Shown here in pieces: positions 42,631 to 55,460 of a DNA stretch of 55,728 nucleotides (the first letter of the stretch is position 1; each line of letters begins with the position of its first letter). The stretch is from Cristatella mucedo. Lineage: Eukaryota; Bryozoa; Phylactolaemata; Cristatellidae. A program made the position numbers and the translations under genes. The notes beneath the pieces were generated by a model that searched no databases, had not been told where the DNA came from, and saw only the letters and a list, made by a program, of their open reading frames with translations. The DNA lies in NCBI GenBank assembly GCA_009760855.2, contig WPIO01000120.1, positions 1,180,001 through 1,235,728 of the forward strand, in the 5' to 3' direction.

Positions 42631-43819
42631 AATATCTAGGAATGCATTTGATCTACGATGACAATGCCATAACAGCTACTGACGACCATAACTTACATGC
42701 AGGTCTCTAGCAGCAGGCGTAGATATGGCAGCTGCCAGCATGGAAGACCCAGCAGCCGGAAGTGATAAGCGTTTAGAAACCCATACGAACGTCATTTCTT
42801 AGGCACTACGGTAAAATACCAATCTGAATAACTTTAAACAGGTCTCAGCTGTATCGTTTCTGCATACGATGTTCGCTATAACTTCGGTTTTCGGAAGGAT
42901 TCTGCCAAGAATACGAACTCACAAATGAGAGTGATATTTATCAGGAGGCGAGAATTCATTTCTTTTGGCAATCAGCCAAAGCAAACCTACAAGAGTTGCT
43001 TTAGCAAAGAAATCATACATAGGTCTTGCTAAGAACTGTCGCGGCATCAACAGTTTGCGAATATCTGAGAATTATGGAATGAATATGGCATGGAGCCTGG
43101 GATAAGTTATAGAACTGATGATACCTCAGGGAGGGAAGCAGCTAAATGCATTAGTGGGTTTTGGTTTCCGGTGGATCAGCAATATAATCAAAACTGATTC
43201 GGAAATCTCAACGGCCTGGTAAATAGATCTGACAGCTTGACCATGGAGTCATATCGCTGCCGAGCTAACTATAGGGGTATCTAATCGGTAAGTAGATATA
43301 GCTACTTTAAGTAGGGTATCCACCATCATTTCATTTTCTTGGCAAAAGTAAAGAAATATTTAGGATCATGAAAATGTCAAATAGGGTCAATGCTGTTCAA
43401 TTAGTTGGCCAAGGAGAGTGGGTACTTATTCCTTAGTTTAAATAGCATAACAAATGCGTGTGACAGGCATCGTTCTGCCTTTGCAGGGTCTTATCTACTA
43501 TACCAATTAGAATTAAATGAGGACTGAATATATTTATGTCAGTGTTTATCAGGACTTACTGCTAAGCAGAATTTATATATTTAACCAAAAAATGCTACCC
43601 CTTCATAGTACCTATTAAACAATGAATTAATACTATGTCTTAGATAGTAATCCTAATAAAAAGACTGATACTATATCTGCCTAGTACAATGGATAACTCA
43701 TCATTTTTTTAATTACCCTACTTTAGTGGGTTGGTTTAGCTGCAATTAAAATTTTAACAATTCAGGTGATGGTGAAGTTAATCAGGAGTAAGTAGAACGC
43801 TTTGTGAAATTATTATCTA
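42631..43819. other. Between two LINE copies; nothing recognised
   Basis: It could contain the 5' UTR or ORF1 of the 39360-42630 LINE at its left edge. No motif supports this. Confidence 0.35.
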
Positions 43820-44462
43820 AAGGCATGTTTTGCCGTAGGATTCGAAGTTCTGCATAGTATAGCTAAAAGATTTGATTCACACAGGATGCCTGTACGATAC
43901 CTAGCCATGATGAGGATTTGTTCGGATATCTAGCAAACACAGGTCAGCAAGAAGTACCTGATGTAGTAATTGCTATGCTCACGTCCGGGAGTGTTCCTGC
44001 AGTGTTTTTGGATCAGCTTTAAGCACATTATTGCCCCAGCCTGTGAACTAGCAGGTAATGAACTACCGAAGTCAAGACGGTATGTTACTGATGAACGAGA
44101 CAATTTGGCCGTAATATCACTGTCTAAGTAGGTCCAAATTTGATCAATGTTATGTAGCCGAAAGCTGGCTGACAATATTGCAAAGTCTGATGGGTTTGAC
44201 TAGTACTAGATCTTTTTTTCAGAATGGAGAACCTAGATTGTGTGCATGTACGACAAATTTGTGCTGGCTGAGCCAATAATGAGCTCTAAGCTTTCCGATT
44301 TCCGAGTAAAACTTGGTTTGAACCTAAGCAATAAGTTCTTTTACCTTCATTTAGTCTGAGCAAGTTTGCTGTCACCCGTATACATATGTCACGGATATGT
44401 GCACCAGAGATTAGTGAGAGTTCATTAAGACGGAAGGCAAGGTGATTCAAGAAACTGTATAG

Positions 44463-44549
<87 letters not shown>

Positions 44550-44900
44550 AGCTTAACCTACATCGCAGTGAAGGCTTAGATGGTGCCGGATGATTACATC
44601 AGGAAGAGAGAGAGAGTTGTGAAAATATGCGAAATGACCACAGAGCTCATATGTAGCCCCATTGTATGTGCTTTTGTCAGGTGATACGAGATCATATCAT
44701 CTTTTTTTCACAATGCAAGTCTGGAGTCATACAATGATAAATGAATTTGAACACTTGTAGCTTGGTGTAAATGATGCCCGTGCAAAATTAAAGGCATTCA
44801 TGATGAATTCTATGATCAAAGGTGTCCCACACTCCCAAAAGATCAAGCCTAGCAAGGAGATATTTTTCCTTATTCTGGTAACCCTAGAGGTCTTTATTAA
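43820..44900 (-). mobile_element. Family A LINE fragment carrying an internal (GT)n expansion
   Basis: Minus-strand blocks on both sides of the GT microsatellite align with the 39360-42630 copy. These are the C-terminal block around 43930-44175, the RT end (FLRLNEGK-like) near 44340, and past the microsatellite the equivalents of GTGAAAGCCTAGATTG and GATTGATCATAGAATTC-type segments. Heavily decayed. Confidence 0.5.
44470..44546. repeat. (GT)n microsatellite inside a LINE fragment
   Basis: About 77 bp of pure GT, preceded by ATATATAT. LINE homology is found on both sides. Confidence 0.97.
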
Positions 44901-45074
44901 CGCCAATCAATTCGAAATAAAGAAATCTCGACGAAATAGTAAGCTATAAATTCGTAATGGAAGGCATAGATGTTCTTCCGGGGCCAGAAAGACTTTTATT
45001 CGTTCTTGGAACCTTCTTAGTAAGTGCATCACAACATGAATGTTCCAAAAATTGTCGGCAAATAAATATTTCTG

Positions 45075-45235
45075 CCTACAAGTCGCCGTGACGGCACACT
45101 GTATAAGGTCGTTGCTTCCGACAGCCACGATTTTGAGGCCGTGAGTTCTTATCTTGGAATGAGTGGTAATAAGTTGCCATTGCAAGCCAGGGTGATAGTA
45201 CTGCAGTCTATTCTGGGGCTATTGACAAGAGGATG
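45075..45235 (+). mobile_element. tRNA-derived SINE, copy 2 (diverged)
   Basis: The A-box-like segment is at 45092-45103 and a decayed B-box at 45143-45153. The downstream body (GCCATTGCAAGCCAGGGTGA, then GGATGTTGAATC) aligns with copies 1 and 3. It is the most decayed of the three. Confidence 0.6.
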
Positions 45236-45799
45236 TTGAATCGGTAATGTTTTTCAGAATATTGATCTAGAGCGTGCGACACTGGCATATAATATTAAAG
45301 CTTTACGTACTACTATATATTGTAGATGCTGTCGTTTATAGTATGCTGCATTGAAACAATGGTCAGCAGCGATCGTCCGCTCTGCTATTTGTAGGTTAGG
45401 GCAGGAGGCCACACTCCCACCGCCTTGACCTGCACATTTAAATCCTGACTGGCACTTAAGAATGAAGTAGCACCGAAGGTTCGGCGGAGTAGACGTATCC
45501 TGCGGCTTACTGAGCCACGTGACCTACAACCTAATGCTGTTTGGTGTGAGCCTACACGAAATAAGCAAGAAGCCACGGTACGGGCGTTTCTGGTGCTGAC
45601 CGACTCACAGTTACTAAAGGTGGTCGTGAGTCAGCGGAGTGTATTGGAAAGCGAGGCACGCAAATTTCGGATTTGACTGAGCTTTATTCGCAAGCGCAAA
45701 AGAGTCACTGGGCGTCTAGCACAGTTTTCTCGCCACTTTACTCACACGCTCTTGACAGAGCTAGTACTCTTGCTAAAAGGATGCGTCCCCCATGCATTT
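45236..45799. other. No identified gene
   Basis: GC-richer from about 45360 on, leading into the 162-bp tandem duplication. No recognised coding motif. Confidence 0.4.
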
Positions 45800-46130
45800 G
45801 CTACCTACGTCTACAGTGGGAACGACCCAAATAAAAAGAGGAGCCCGAATCACACCCTAGACCCCGATTGGAGAACTAGGGCTCTGCTTCCACCTTACGG
45901 CAGGAATACATCATACACTATTCCAAGCACTCTTCCGGAGGAAATACGTACCTGTACTTAGGCTACTTACGCCTGTAGTCGGGAACGACCCTGCAACGGA
46001 CGGAGCCTGAGGGGGAGCGTAGAGCCTGACTGGAGAACTAGGGCTCCGCATCCACGTTAATGGCAGGAATATCTCACACACTACCTCAAGCACTAAAGTG
46101 TTGGAAACACGTCTCCCGAGGGGGACGACC
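45800..46130. repeat. Tandem duplication, about 162-bp period
   Basis: The first copy starts near 45800 (GCTACCTACGTCTACAG) and the second near 45962 (GCTACTTACGCCTGTAG). Both continue through GGGAACGACCC, TGGAGAACTAGGGCTC and GGCAGGAATA to TCAAGCACT/CCAAGCACT. A third partial start (GGGGACGACCCAACAG) follows near 46122. The unit has no recognised coding content. Confidence 0.75.
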
Positions 46131-46400
46131 CAACAGAATATCACGCACCACACAAACCATGTCTATTTCGCACCAGCTAATCATTATGCCAAGGCCACGT
46201 GGGAGCGCTAATACGCGAAAACTCACGAGAAAAACAAAATGCTAGCTTGGACGCGATACGACCGTATTCGGTGGAGTCCGCCTATTTCTCTTAGCCTCGT
46301 TTTGTCCTGTTCCATCAATCGCCGGCGGACAGCCCACCCTCCTCCTTTGCTGTCAGAGAAACGAGTTTAACGGTTTTGAAGCAAAGCCGAAGAGAGAGCG

Positions 46401-47095
<695 letters not shown>

Positions 47096-47099
47096 CATC

Positions 47100-47275
47100 G
47101 CTTAGTAAGCCATGATGGCAAGCTAGGTTAGGCGGCTGCTTTTCACGACCTTGATACCGAGGTCTTGGGTTCAGATCCTGCTGTGAGTGATTATTTATCG
47201 CCACTGCAAGTGATGGTTATACCCGCAAAGGCTCTTCAGACGCTATACAATAGAGGATGTTATATAAGCTAGTTA
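47100..47275 (+). mobile_element. tRNA-derived SINE, copy 3
   Basis: The A-box-like TGGCAAGCTAGG lies at 47116-47127 and the B-box GGTTCAGATCC at 47168-47178. The body reads ATTTATCGCCACTGCAAGTG and then GGATGTTATATAA. It aligns throughout with copies 1 and 2. Confidence 0.7.
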
Positions 47276-47738
47276 TAATTATTTCACCCATTTAGTTGAC
47301 TATCGTCGCTAGTAGGCTGGATGGTGGATTCAGCTTTTTGTATTCAGTTTGTATTCACGTTTCCTTTACACCTTCGCTTTATCTCATAGTTAAAAATGAC
47401 ATGCCTATATTGCCACACTGTCTTATACGCATGCCCATTCATACCAACGGTATGCATCTATTGCCCGATTGATAAAAGGAGCCTCATGAGATTTAGCTTC
47501 TTTACTACTACTGCCAACCTATGTAAAATATATGTGCTTGTTTTGCTTGATCGTTCGTCATATTTTGAAGCGAGCAATCACTAAGTCATTCTTGAGCGCT
47601 TTGCATCACCCATGGGCATTATTAGCAATGCACAGTCATATTTCAAATCATATATCGGAAGGAGATTATAGAGCAATGATGTCGATTAACGTGGGTAATC
47701 CAAAGAACTACTGAGGATCGGTGTACCCTAGGGTTGTA

Positions 47739-47956
47739 AGCTCTGTCTCTGTCTCTGTCTCTGTCTCTGTCTCTGTCTCTGTCTCTGTCTCTGTCTCTGT
47801 CTCTGTCTCTGTCTCTGTCTCTGTCTCTTGTAAGTTCGATCTGTCTCTCTGTCTCTGTCTTGTCTCTGTCTCGCACTGTCTCTGTCTCTGTCTCTGTCTC
47901 TGTCTCTGTCTCTGTCTCTGTCTCTGTCTCTGTCTCTGTCTCTGTCTCTGTCTCTG

Positions 47957-47987
<31 letters not shown>

Positions 47988-48150
47988 ATCTCTCTCTGTC
48001 TCTGTCTCTGTCTCTGTCTGTCTCTGTCTCTGTCTCTGTCTCTGTCTCTGTCTCTGTCTCTGTCTCTGTCTCTGTCTCTGTCTCTGTCTCTGTCTCTGTC
48101 TCTGTCTCTGTCTCTGTCTCTGTCTCTGTTTCTGTCTCTCTTTCTCTCTA

Positions 48151-48182
<32 letters not shown>

Positions 48183-48735
48183 CCATTGACTATCTCTCGC
48201 TGACTCTCCCTGAATAATTTCTGTCTCCGTCTCTGTGCCTGTCCCTGTCACCATCCCTGTCAGTGTCGGCGTATGTGTCTGTGTGTGCGTCTGCATCTGC
48301 GTCTGCATCTGCGTCAGCGTCTGCGTCTGCGTCTGTGTCGCTGTCTGTGTCTGTGCCTCTGTCTCTGTCTGTTTATGTGTCCGTGTTTGTGTCTGCGTCT
48401 TCGTCTGTGCCTATGTCTGTGTCTATGTCTGTGTCTGGGTCTGTGCCTCTGTATCTATCTGTTTATGTGCATGTGTCTGTGTCTGTGTCTGTGTCCGTGT
48501 CCATGTCTGTGTCTGTGTCTGTGTCTGTGTCTGTGTCTGTGTCTGTGTCTGTGTCTGTGTCTGTGTCTGTGTCTGTGTCTGTGTCTGTGTCTGTGTCTGT
48601 GTCTGTGTCTGTGTCTGTGTTTGTGCCTGTGCCTGTGCCTGTGTCTATGTCTGTGTCGGCGTCTGGGTCTGTGTCTGTGTCTGTGTCTCCGTCTCTGTTT
48701 CTACCCATCCACGAGTCTGCCCGTCAGTCTGCCTG
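47739..48735. repeat. Long hexanucleotide array, (TCTGTC)n passing into (GTCTGT)n
   Basis: About 1 kb. 47739-47827 is near-pure CTCTGT. A short break at 47828-47877 includes a TTGTAAGTTCGATC scrap. 47878-48130 is again near-pure, followed by TCTCTC-rich decay to about 48230. From about 48240 the unit shifts to (G)TCTGTG with C/T variants, and it becomes pure again at 48500-48620. All long open frames across it (Ser-Val, Cys-Leu, Arg-Asp-type) are repeat artefacts on both strands. Confidence 0.95.
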
Positions 48736-49500
48736 TCTCATGCTCTCTCTTTCCCAGTCTCCGATGCAATCGCTCGGCACAATCTAGGCCGCCAATTCTG
48801 GGTAGATGACGCTCAGTCGAAGTTTTGGCTGTAATCACTTCATGCCCTTGAACAAATTGAATTGTCTACACCACCTTGTTACTTGCATTGCGGCCATTCA
48901 CAGACGAATAGCAGCAAACGTTTTAATTTTACATGAAGATGAAACCAACGTACGAGTAATGGGCAAACCAAGTGTCGCTCAAAAACAGAAAAGAAATCAC
49001 TAAAACTGGTTCTCCCAGCATAGGTCATGTTGCATCAACGCGAAATCTAGTTGTCGAGTTCCACAGTGACCATAAACTGAATTGCTACATCACTTTCATA
49101 GTCATTAGCCTACATTGACATTCTTAGCTATGCTAAAAGTGGTTCGTGTATTAACAGGCATATTACGTTCGAATCGGTTCATGCGTTTATTGCTTCCAGT
49201 CTCGTCTCCTGTAACTCACTACTAGTTAGTTAACTGGCGTGAGCTAGCAGATACTCACACTTTGTTCTAAACGTTACCTTCTCACCAATCTTCACCGGCT
49301 CTGACTCAAGCAGTGCATCGAATTCGGAATCTATCGTATACTTTGGAGTCCAGAAATTCTCTGGCTCTAGCTTTACCATCAGAACTAAGTCCCCTCTCAG
49401 CAAGCCAACCATCATACCACCGTCTATTCTGATTGAAATTTGTTAAGCTAAATCTCATGCCTACCTCAAATCACTATCTTCCCACGCTAGAGAGCGGCCT
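48735..49500 (+). mobile_element. Family A-type LINE fragment directly after the hexanucleotide array
   Basis: It reads VSDAIARHNLGRQFWVDDAQ, aligning with ADVIAKHNLGFHFYADDTQ of the 39360-42630 copy. Next come a GKPSVAQK-like block (about 48960) and LALALPSELSPLSASQ (about 49365), from the C-terminal part. The catalytic YADD is changed to WVDD. The 5' break coincides with the start of the simple-sequence array. Confidence 0.6.
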
Positions 49501-49964
49501 CTGGTGACTCCTGGCGTGTTGTGGACCTTTACTTGATTTCTCAGTGATACCTTCGCGTATTCCGCTGCCATCTTTGCTACGACTATTTATAAGCTGACCT
49601 CGGATATGGTAAACAAAACATGACCTGCTTTGCAATAGGTGCGATGTCGCCATTAGTTGATACCTACCGGTGGGTATTATTCGGCGGGTCCGTGTGAACC
49701 TTCCTGCATCCTGCGTTCGCCCTACCAACAGCTCGGCTATCAAACTTAAGACCCGTATGTTTAAAGCCCTGAATAGTGCTCATATCGTTAGTAGCTCAGC
49801 TGCCGTGGCCCAGGTCACTGTGAAACGTCAACCGGCGACCATTACTAAGGGCAAATTCAAATTCGAAGATTCAAAAGGCTGGCGTCCGCTGGGCCGGAAA
49901 CACGCCGACGTGAATACCAGCCGATTCAGAGCCGTCGCCCAGTTGTCGGAAAGCCTCTTTAACT

Positions 49965-52240
49965 CCGCTTACTAAATTTCCGCTCGCTAAAAACCAAGGG
50001 GTTGCTTATCTGTGATCAGATGGTTGAGGAGAAGATAGATGCATGTTTGCTTACCGAAACTTGGATGACGCTTTATTTCAGTATCTGCATATCTGAGACC
50101 ACTCCACCGGGTTCACATTCTCTGCATTCTGACAAGATTGGTGGTGGTGATGCCATTGTTGTTCGTGAATCGGTTGGCTGAGCGATGTGCAGTTTTTCGC
50201 ATTGGCCATCGTTGGAATCGGTTGCAATCAGGTCTTCATCAAAGACAATGCCTCTCACTGTTGTGATATGCCGGCCTCTTTCTGGCTGTCTAAAATTGTT
50301 TGTAAACAAGTTTTCAGAGTTCTTAGTTAACAAATTTATGTGTGACAGATTGTTACTGATTGACGGAGACTTCAATATTCACATTGACAACCCTATCAAC
50401 AGCCAGGTCCGCTCATTTCTTGACTGTTTGAAGAATTTCGGTTGGGTCCAACACATCAATCATACCGCCCACGTAGGTGGCCATATTCTAGATCTCGTGA
50501 TCACTAATGATGTCCCCCCCACGGACCTTTTGATGTGCCTACTGACCTCTCAGATACTTTTTCGGTCTCGTTTACTGTCCCGGCTCACTTGTACGTACAG
50601 GTTAATGTCAAACTTGTCAAGCGACGTAACTTACAAAGCATTGACGTCGACCAGTTTGTAAAATCTGTTTGTGGTGCAAGTCTTCTTGATCTGCATTTAG
50701 AATCGGCCGGCAGCCTCGATATCCTCAGCTATGCAGTGAACATCACATTCAGAAGTGTTCTTGAAAATAATGCTCCTGTTCATTCTATACGTGTACAAAG
50801 TGGTGAAGATTCCTTTCAATTTACAAACAACTTCTACAAATGCGTCGGGTTAAGCTCAGACCTGAACGTCGCTTCACGAAATTGGGATCTGATGCAGATC
50901 AAGTCAATTTCAAAGACTTCTTTCGAGTTTACACCCAGAAGCCTAATAAAGCCAGAGTTTTTTCAGTCGAAAGCTGAATTCCTGCCAGTCGGACCCTAAA
51001 GAGATTTATAAGACAGTAATCCATTGACTGGCTAAAGCTGAGAAGTCCGACTCCCCAGATAGTGAGATCTCAGCCGAAAAGTTTTCAGACTTCTATACTT
51101 TAAAAATTAGAAACACTCGTGCCTCCATTAAGACCGACTAAATATCCCGAACACCGACATCCGACTAAAGCAATTGGGGTATCACAACCTGTGACCTTTT
51201 TAAAAGGTTTCTGGGGTTTCTGCATGCAATGTGGCTACTGAATAAGGTCTAGCAATAAGAGCTCATCTCCTGAATCTCCTCGTACCTTCATCTCTGTGGT
51301 CTTCACTGGCAGACCAACTTGTCCCGGCCATAACAGAGATTTTAAATGCTTCTTTGGGAAAAGGAGTGATCCCTAAGTCCTTCAAATCGGCAATTGTTAG
51401 ACCCATACTTAAAAGCCTAGGTTAGATACAGAGGTCGTTGCAAACTGTAGCCCAGTTTTCCTTCTTCCTTTACTGCCAAAGATTCTTGATAAAATTGCTG
51501 CTAAGCAGCAGGTTGAACATATTAAAAATAATGAAATGTCAGAAGCATTTCAATCAGGGTTCAAGAGGCAGCAATCCACTTAAATAACTTTATTTCGTGT
51601 TAACAATGATGGTATTCGTGGCAACGTTGATGGGAATATCACTGCCCTAACTGCTTGATTTGTCAGCTGCCTTCGACACCACTGACCACGATTTTCTACT
51701 TGAACGATTGAGTACAACAATCGGTCTGGCAGACGAAGCACTGGCGTATTTTAGATCGTACTTGTCTGATAATGTTCAATCCGTGTCATGTGGGGGTCAG
51801 GTTTCACACACGAGACTGGTTACCTGCGGATTCCCTCAAGGATCTGCACTCGGTCCCTTGCTGTTCTCCATTTATACTCGACCTCTGGGAAAAGTGATTG
51901 AGGCCCATAGAGATCGTACCTATGACTATAATTCTCCAAACCTAGAACTACTGCCTGGCAGGCGTCACGACGTCCTCCAGCATAACGACATTAGAAAATA
52001 AGCTGAGAATCAACTTTTTTGCGTCAAAATGCAGACGGTTTCTTCTGATTCTTTTCCTACGTGCTTATGCATGCTGGCACTTCATTGCCAGTATTTACAC
52101 GTAGAATTTTTACTCGGCATGTCGCATCCGACGATTGTATACTTTACGGTTCATCTACTGCATATGTAAATCGCCTTGAAATAAATTCAGTTTGGTGAAC
52201 AGGCTACGCAACTGTATTATTAATAATGTTTTTATTGCTG
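49965..52240 (+). mobile_element. CR1/L2-type LINE with endonuclease and RT, plus strand
   Basis: The endonuclease starts LNFRSLKTKGLLI, then DACLLTETWMT (about 49973-50075) and LLLIDGDFNIHIDNPINSQV with GGHILDLVIT (about 50355-50510). RT follows with LADQLVPAITEILNASLGKG (about 51310), LLDLSAAFDTTDHDFLLERL (about 51655), TTIGLADEALAYFRSYLSD and FPQGSALGPLLFSIYT. The 3' end (about 52060-52240) is a diverged relative of the family A tail, with a short ATT run. The sequence downstream of motif PQGS, including the YADD box, is lost. Multiple stops. Confidence 0.8.
50185..50520 (+). pseudogene. AP endonuclease domain of the plus-strand LINE
   Basis: The GDFNIHID motif is the conserved Asp-containing core of LINE apurinic endonucleases. 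It is followed at the usual spacing by an H-x-x-G-H-x-L-D-L-V-I motif (HVGGHILDLVIT). The earlier TETW motif lies in a different frame because of a stop at about 50179. Confidence 0.72.
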
Positions 52241-54958
52241 TCATTCCTTTGCTGGAAACCAGTGTGATATAAGGTTGAGAGAATCAGAGTCTAGTCCTTA
52301 TATGCCTCCGTCAATAGGGCTAGTCAAGCCTACAGTAGCGTTCGCGTATTTCTTTTTAATTTTATTTCAGGGTATCATTAAACTTATTAGATAGCATAAA
52401 AACATGTCAGATTGAGTCCAGGATGAACTGCAGTATACATTCACTATACATTGCAACGTGATAGAACACCGCTTTACTAAGCTACATGCATGTTTGGCTC
52501 TCGCAGTTTAGAGAGATGGATTGGAAGTTTCAAAGTCTTCATCCATGAATTGGAAGTGCATGATGAATGTGTTGCTACACTTAATGCTAAGTTCAACAAT
52601 GTTTTGCGGTCTAAGCGATGAGACGTCCAATATATCCAAACATTAAACTCTGAGCTTAAGCTCGTTCAACTATATCACCTTGTGGTCAGAATAGAGTTCA
52701 TTGGAACTCTCGACAGTCAAGTATGTACTCAGCTACCTGCATTGGTCACTGAGTCTTACGGCTGCTGAAACCCAAAAACAACGTTTCTACTAAGGAATCC
52801 TGGTGATTATTTCTCATTGAGCTTTGAGGTAATCTCCAATTTATGACATAAAGAGTTAAGCAGGACTACAACCAACCTAAAATTATGTGAAGAAATTGCC
52901 TCAAAGCAAGAAAACACATATAATTAATTATTCCCTTACAAGCGAGATACGTATTAAAATTGTGCAAGTAAATTTCTCACTCTGCTCTATCCATGTGCAA
53001 GTGACCCTACAAAACGTTCAGGTTGAACTTGGAGATAGGAGGAATTGAAGCTAATAATAGATTTAAAGAAGAAAGGCTGAAATAAATATCTGAATATGAT
53101 TCGCAGTTTTCCCTTCTTGCCAGGGCTCTCCTCGCTTTCAGTTTATTGACTAGTCCTTTACACAGATGCACCGATTATTATCAGTCATGAGATGAACTCT
53201 CACACGATGATATTGCCTAAATAGAGTACAATGCATACGTACCTATTCCTGTTATAGTCGGCTTTAGCGCTGAATTGTGTCGGTCTTGGTCGTCAATGTA
53301 CAACGATGGCTCCCTCGAGTCTGTCTGGGAGCGAACCAACCGGCCTGCTTGGCGTCACAGCCAAGTAGGATAGCGTCTTGCACCGGAACGTTGGTCGCTG
53401 CCTTACCTTATTGGCCTGAGTAACCAGACGCATTGTGAGAGCCTAGCTGCACCGACTAGCTGTGAATTATCTGAAGCTGGCTCGTAACCCGAATTTGAGC
53501 AATCACCTCAAATAGAAAACTGGTTGAGAGACAGCTCGCATCTTGAAATGCTCGTACATAGAGACACTCGTAAGCCAAGGTACCACTGAACACGTACTAT
53601 ATAGGAGACTAGCTGTGAGCTCAATTCTTGAAACTAGAAACCTCGCAAGTCATCTTTGACTTCTAATTTGGCTGGAATAAAGAAACTTTCAGAGTCTCTC
53701 TTTCACCCAGATACACGATTACCCATCGTATTCTTCAACTTTATTCTTCCTAGACACATAAATGTAGGGATTTTCCGCCTGTACAGGGTCATTTGAAATT
53801 TACGCCCAGCAAGGAAGCTGGCTACGCTTGCATTGTCATGCGACCAGTTTATTCTTAACATCCCGTGTTTTTCGTACATCCTTTTTGTGGGTCCCTTTGG
53901 TAGTATCAATGAAAAATTACCGTCAGCACATCTTAACCTCATGGGCGGTATTTAAAATAGCATGTGCAGAAGGTTAAACCATTAACAAAAGTGCATTTTC
54001 TGAGGCAAAAAATTGACTCTCAGAGTCATTGCATTATCTTACATTAATGAAAATTGTTTGATCTCAGGCTATCATTTTGCAACACTACCACATGCACTTG
54101 GCGAACTGACTCTTGAAAGGCCACAAATCCAGCAATTATCTAGAGACGTCAGATTTGAACAGCTGGTGAGCTGAGTATATACGCACTACAGCTTTTATTA
54201 TCGATTGCTTACGAGAGAAAATGCATGCGAGTGGAAACGTCCACATGCATGATAAACAGTGCGGTAGCAACGCTATCGACACTGACCGACTGACGCAAAA
54301 TATGTAACAAAGTGAATGTAGGCACATTGATCGTGCATCCGTTCTTTGGTTCCTCATCTAATCGTTATCGCATTGTCATCTGAAGGCGTACTTGAGTAAT
54401 GACGTCAGTATTAGTCTGGCCTATACTCCATATCTAGTTTCTCAGTTGTGTACCACGGCCAGAGGATGGCTAAAAATGGCAGTGGCAACTGGCAGATTTA
54501 GCGTGAAAGTGCTTCGTGTGTTTATCCTCATGGCTTCAATGCAATAAATGTCCAACTCAGACAGCGAAAAAACGTTGGCACAATTCAATGAGCATTGAAA
54601 TCTACTGAAGTGATAACTGGCTATTACGTGACCCTCAAGTGAGGTCAAATGTGCTCAGGATGTGCTTAATCAAAGTACCTACTCACTGATTTAATTCAAT
54701 CCTGCTGCCCTGCGTAATTTTCCAAATGGGAAGTCACAAAATGCTTGAGCTTTTTCGAGACACAGGGCTCAGAATTTAAAATGAGGATGGTGGCTTATCT
54801 ATCACTGGCTAAGTGGAGAGATCGACTTACTGTTGAAAGCCGACTAGTTCCCGTTGGTATACTGATTCGATGATTTCTCTTGCAGCTATTCTCGTGGTCA
54901 GGTGGCAATCTCGAATTTAAAGACCCACAAGTTTCACTTAAGTATAATCAAAAATAAA
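52241..54958. other. No recognised gene
   Basis: Mostly A/T-rich unique-looking sequence with a GC-richer patch at about 53250-53460. A 79-codon minus-strand open frame at 53703-53942 (including GRKFQMTLYRRKIP) has a fair donor-like GGGTAATC within it and could be an exon of an unknown gene. No family is recognised and no acceptor is convincing. Confidence 0.35.
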
Positions 54959-55460
54959 CTATGCACAACAGGTTACTATGCAAGTGGGCTGGGAAACGTG
55001 AGGATGAAATGTAATGGTATGCTTTAAAAGCATATGCTCTCTGTGAATACTGAACTGTCTGATCTCAATGAAGACATCACAACTCAGCTTCTTAGGTGAA
55101 CCGGATTTTTCTGTCAAATGCACAACATCAGCGTTCGGTCGATGTCTGTTACCAAAGTAGGAAACCCAAGGTTTCAAGCTTCCGTCACAGATCTGATATA
55201 AATATAAATCCCATAGAAGCGTCGGACACATCAAACGTAAGAGCCTCCGCTGGGAAATCCACAGCAGAGTAGAAACTGTGGGAATCTTCTGAGAGGTGAC
55301 ACTCGATTGCCTCAAATACTGATGACAAGCCTGGTGCTGGCAGCAGACCGTTTGAACGTTGTGCTAGATAAGCGAGTGCAGGATAGAGTGGGACAAGCCC
55401 TAGCTACAATGTAGTAGTCAAAGCTCGAACAGTAGTTCACTACCCTTTGGAAGAGCCGGA
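54959..55460 (-). pseudogene. Ty3/gypsy RT-RNase H fragment
   Basis: On the minus strand one frame reads SVFEAIECHLSEDS followed by ALTFDVSDASMGF, the RNase H opening (F-x-x-I-K-x-x-L ... T-D-A-S-D-x-A-x-G). After a frame change comes ICDGSLKPWVSYFGNR, which aligns with D-G-x-x-x-P-I-A-F-F-S-x-x-L. Then comes IRQFSIHREHMLLKHTITFH, which aligns with the V-R-H-F ... T-D-H-K-P-L segment. Stops and shifts make it a relic. Confidence 0.6.

Noticed and set aside
47643-48834. Long open frames on both strands across the hexanucleotide array (up to about 220 codons)
   Set aside because: They are produced by the simple repeat itself, which is open in most frames, and have no non-repeat domain.
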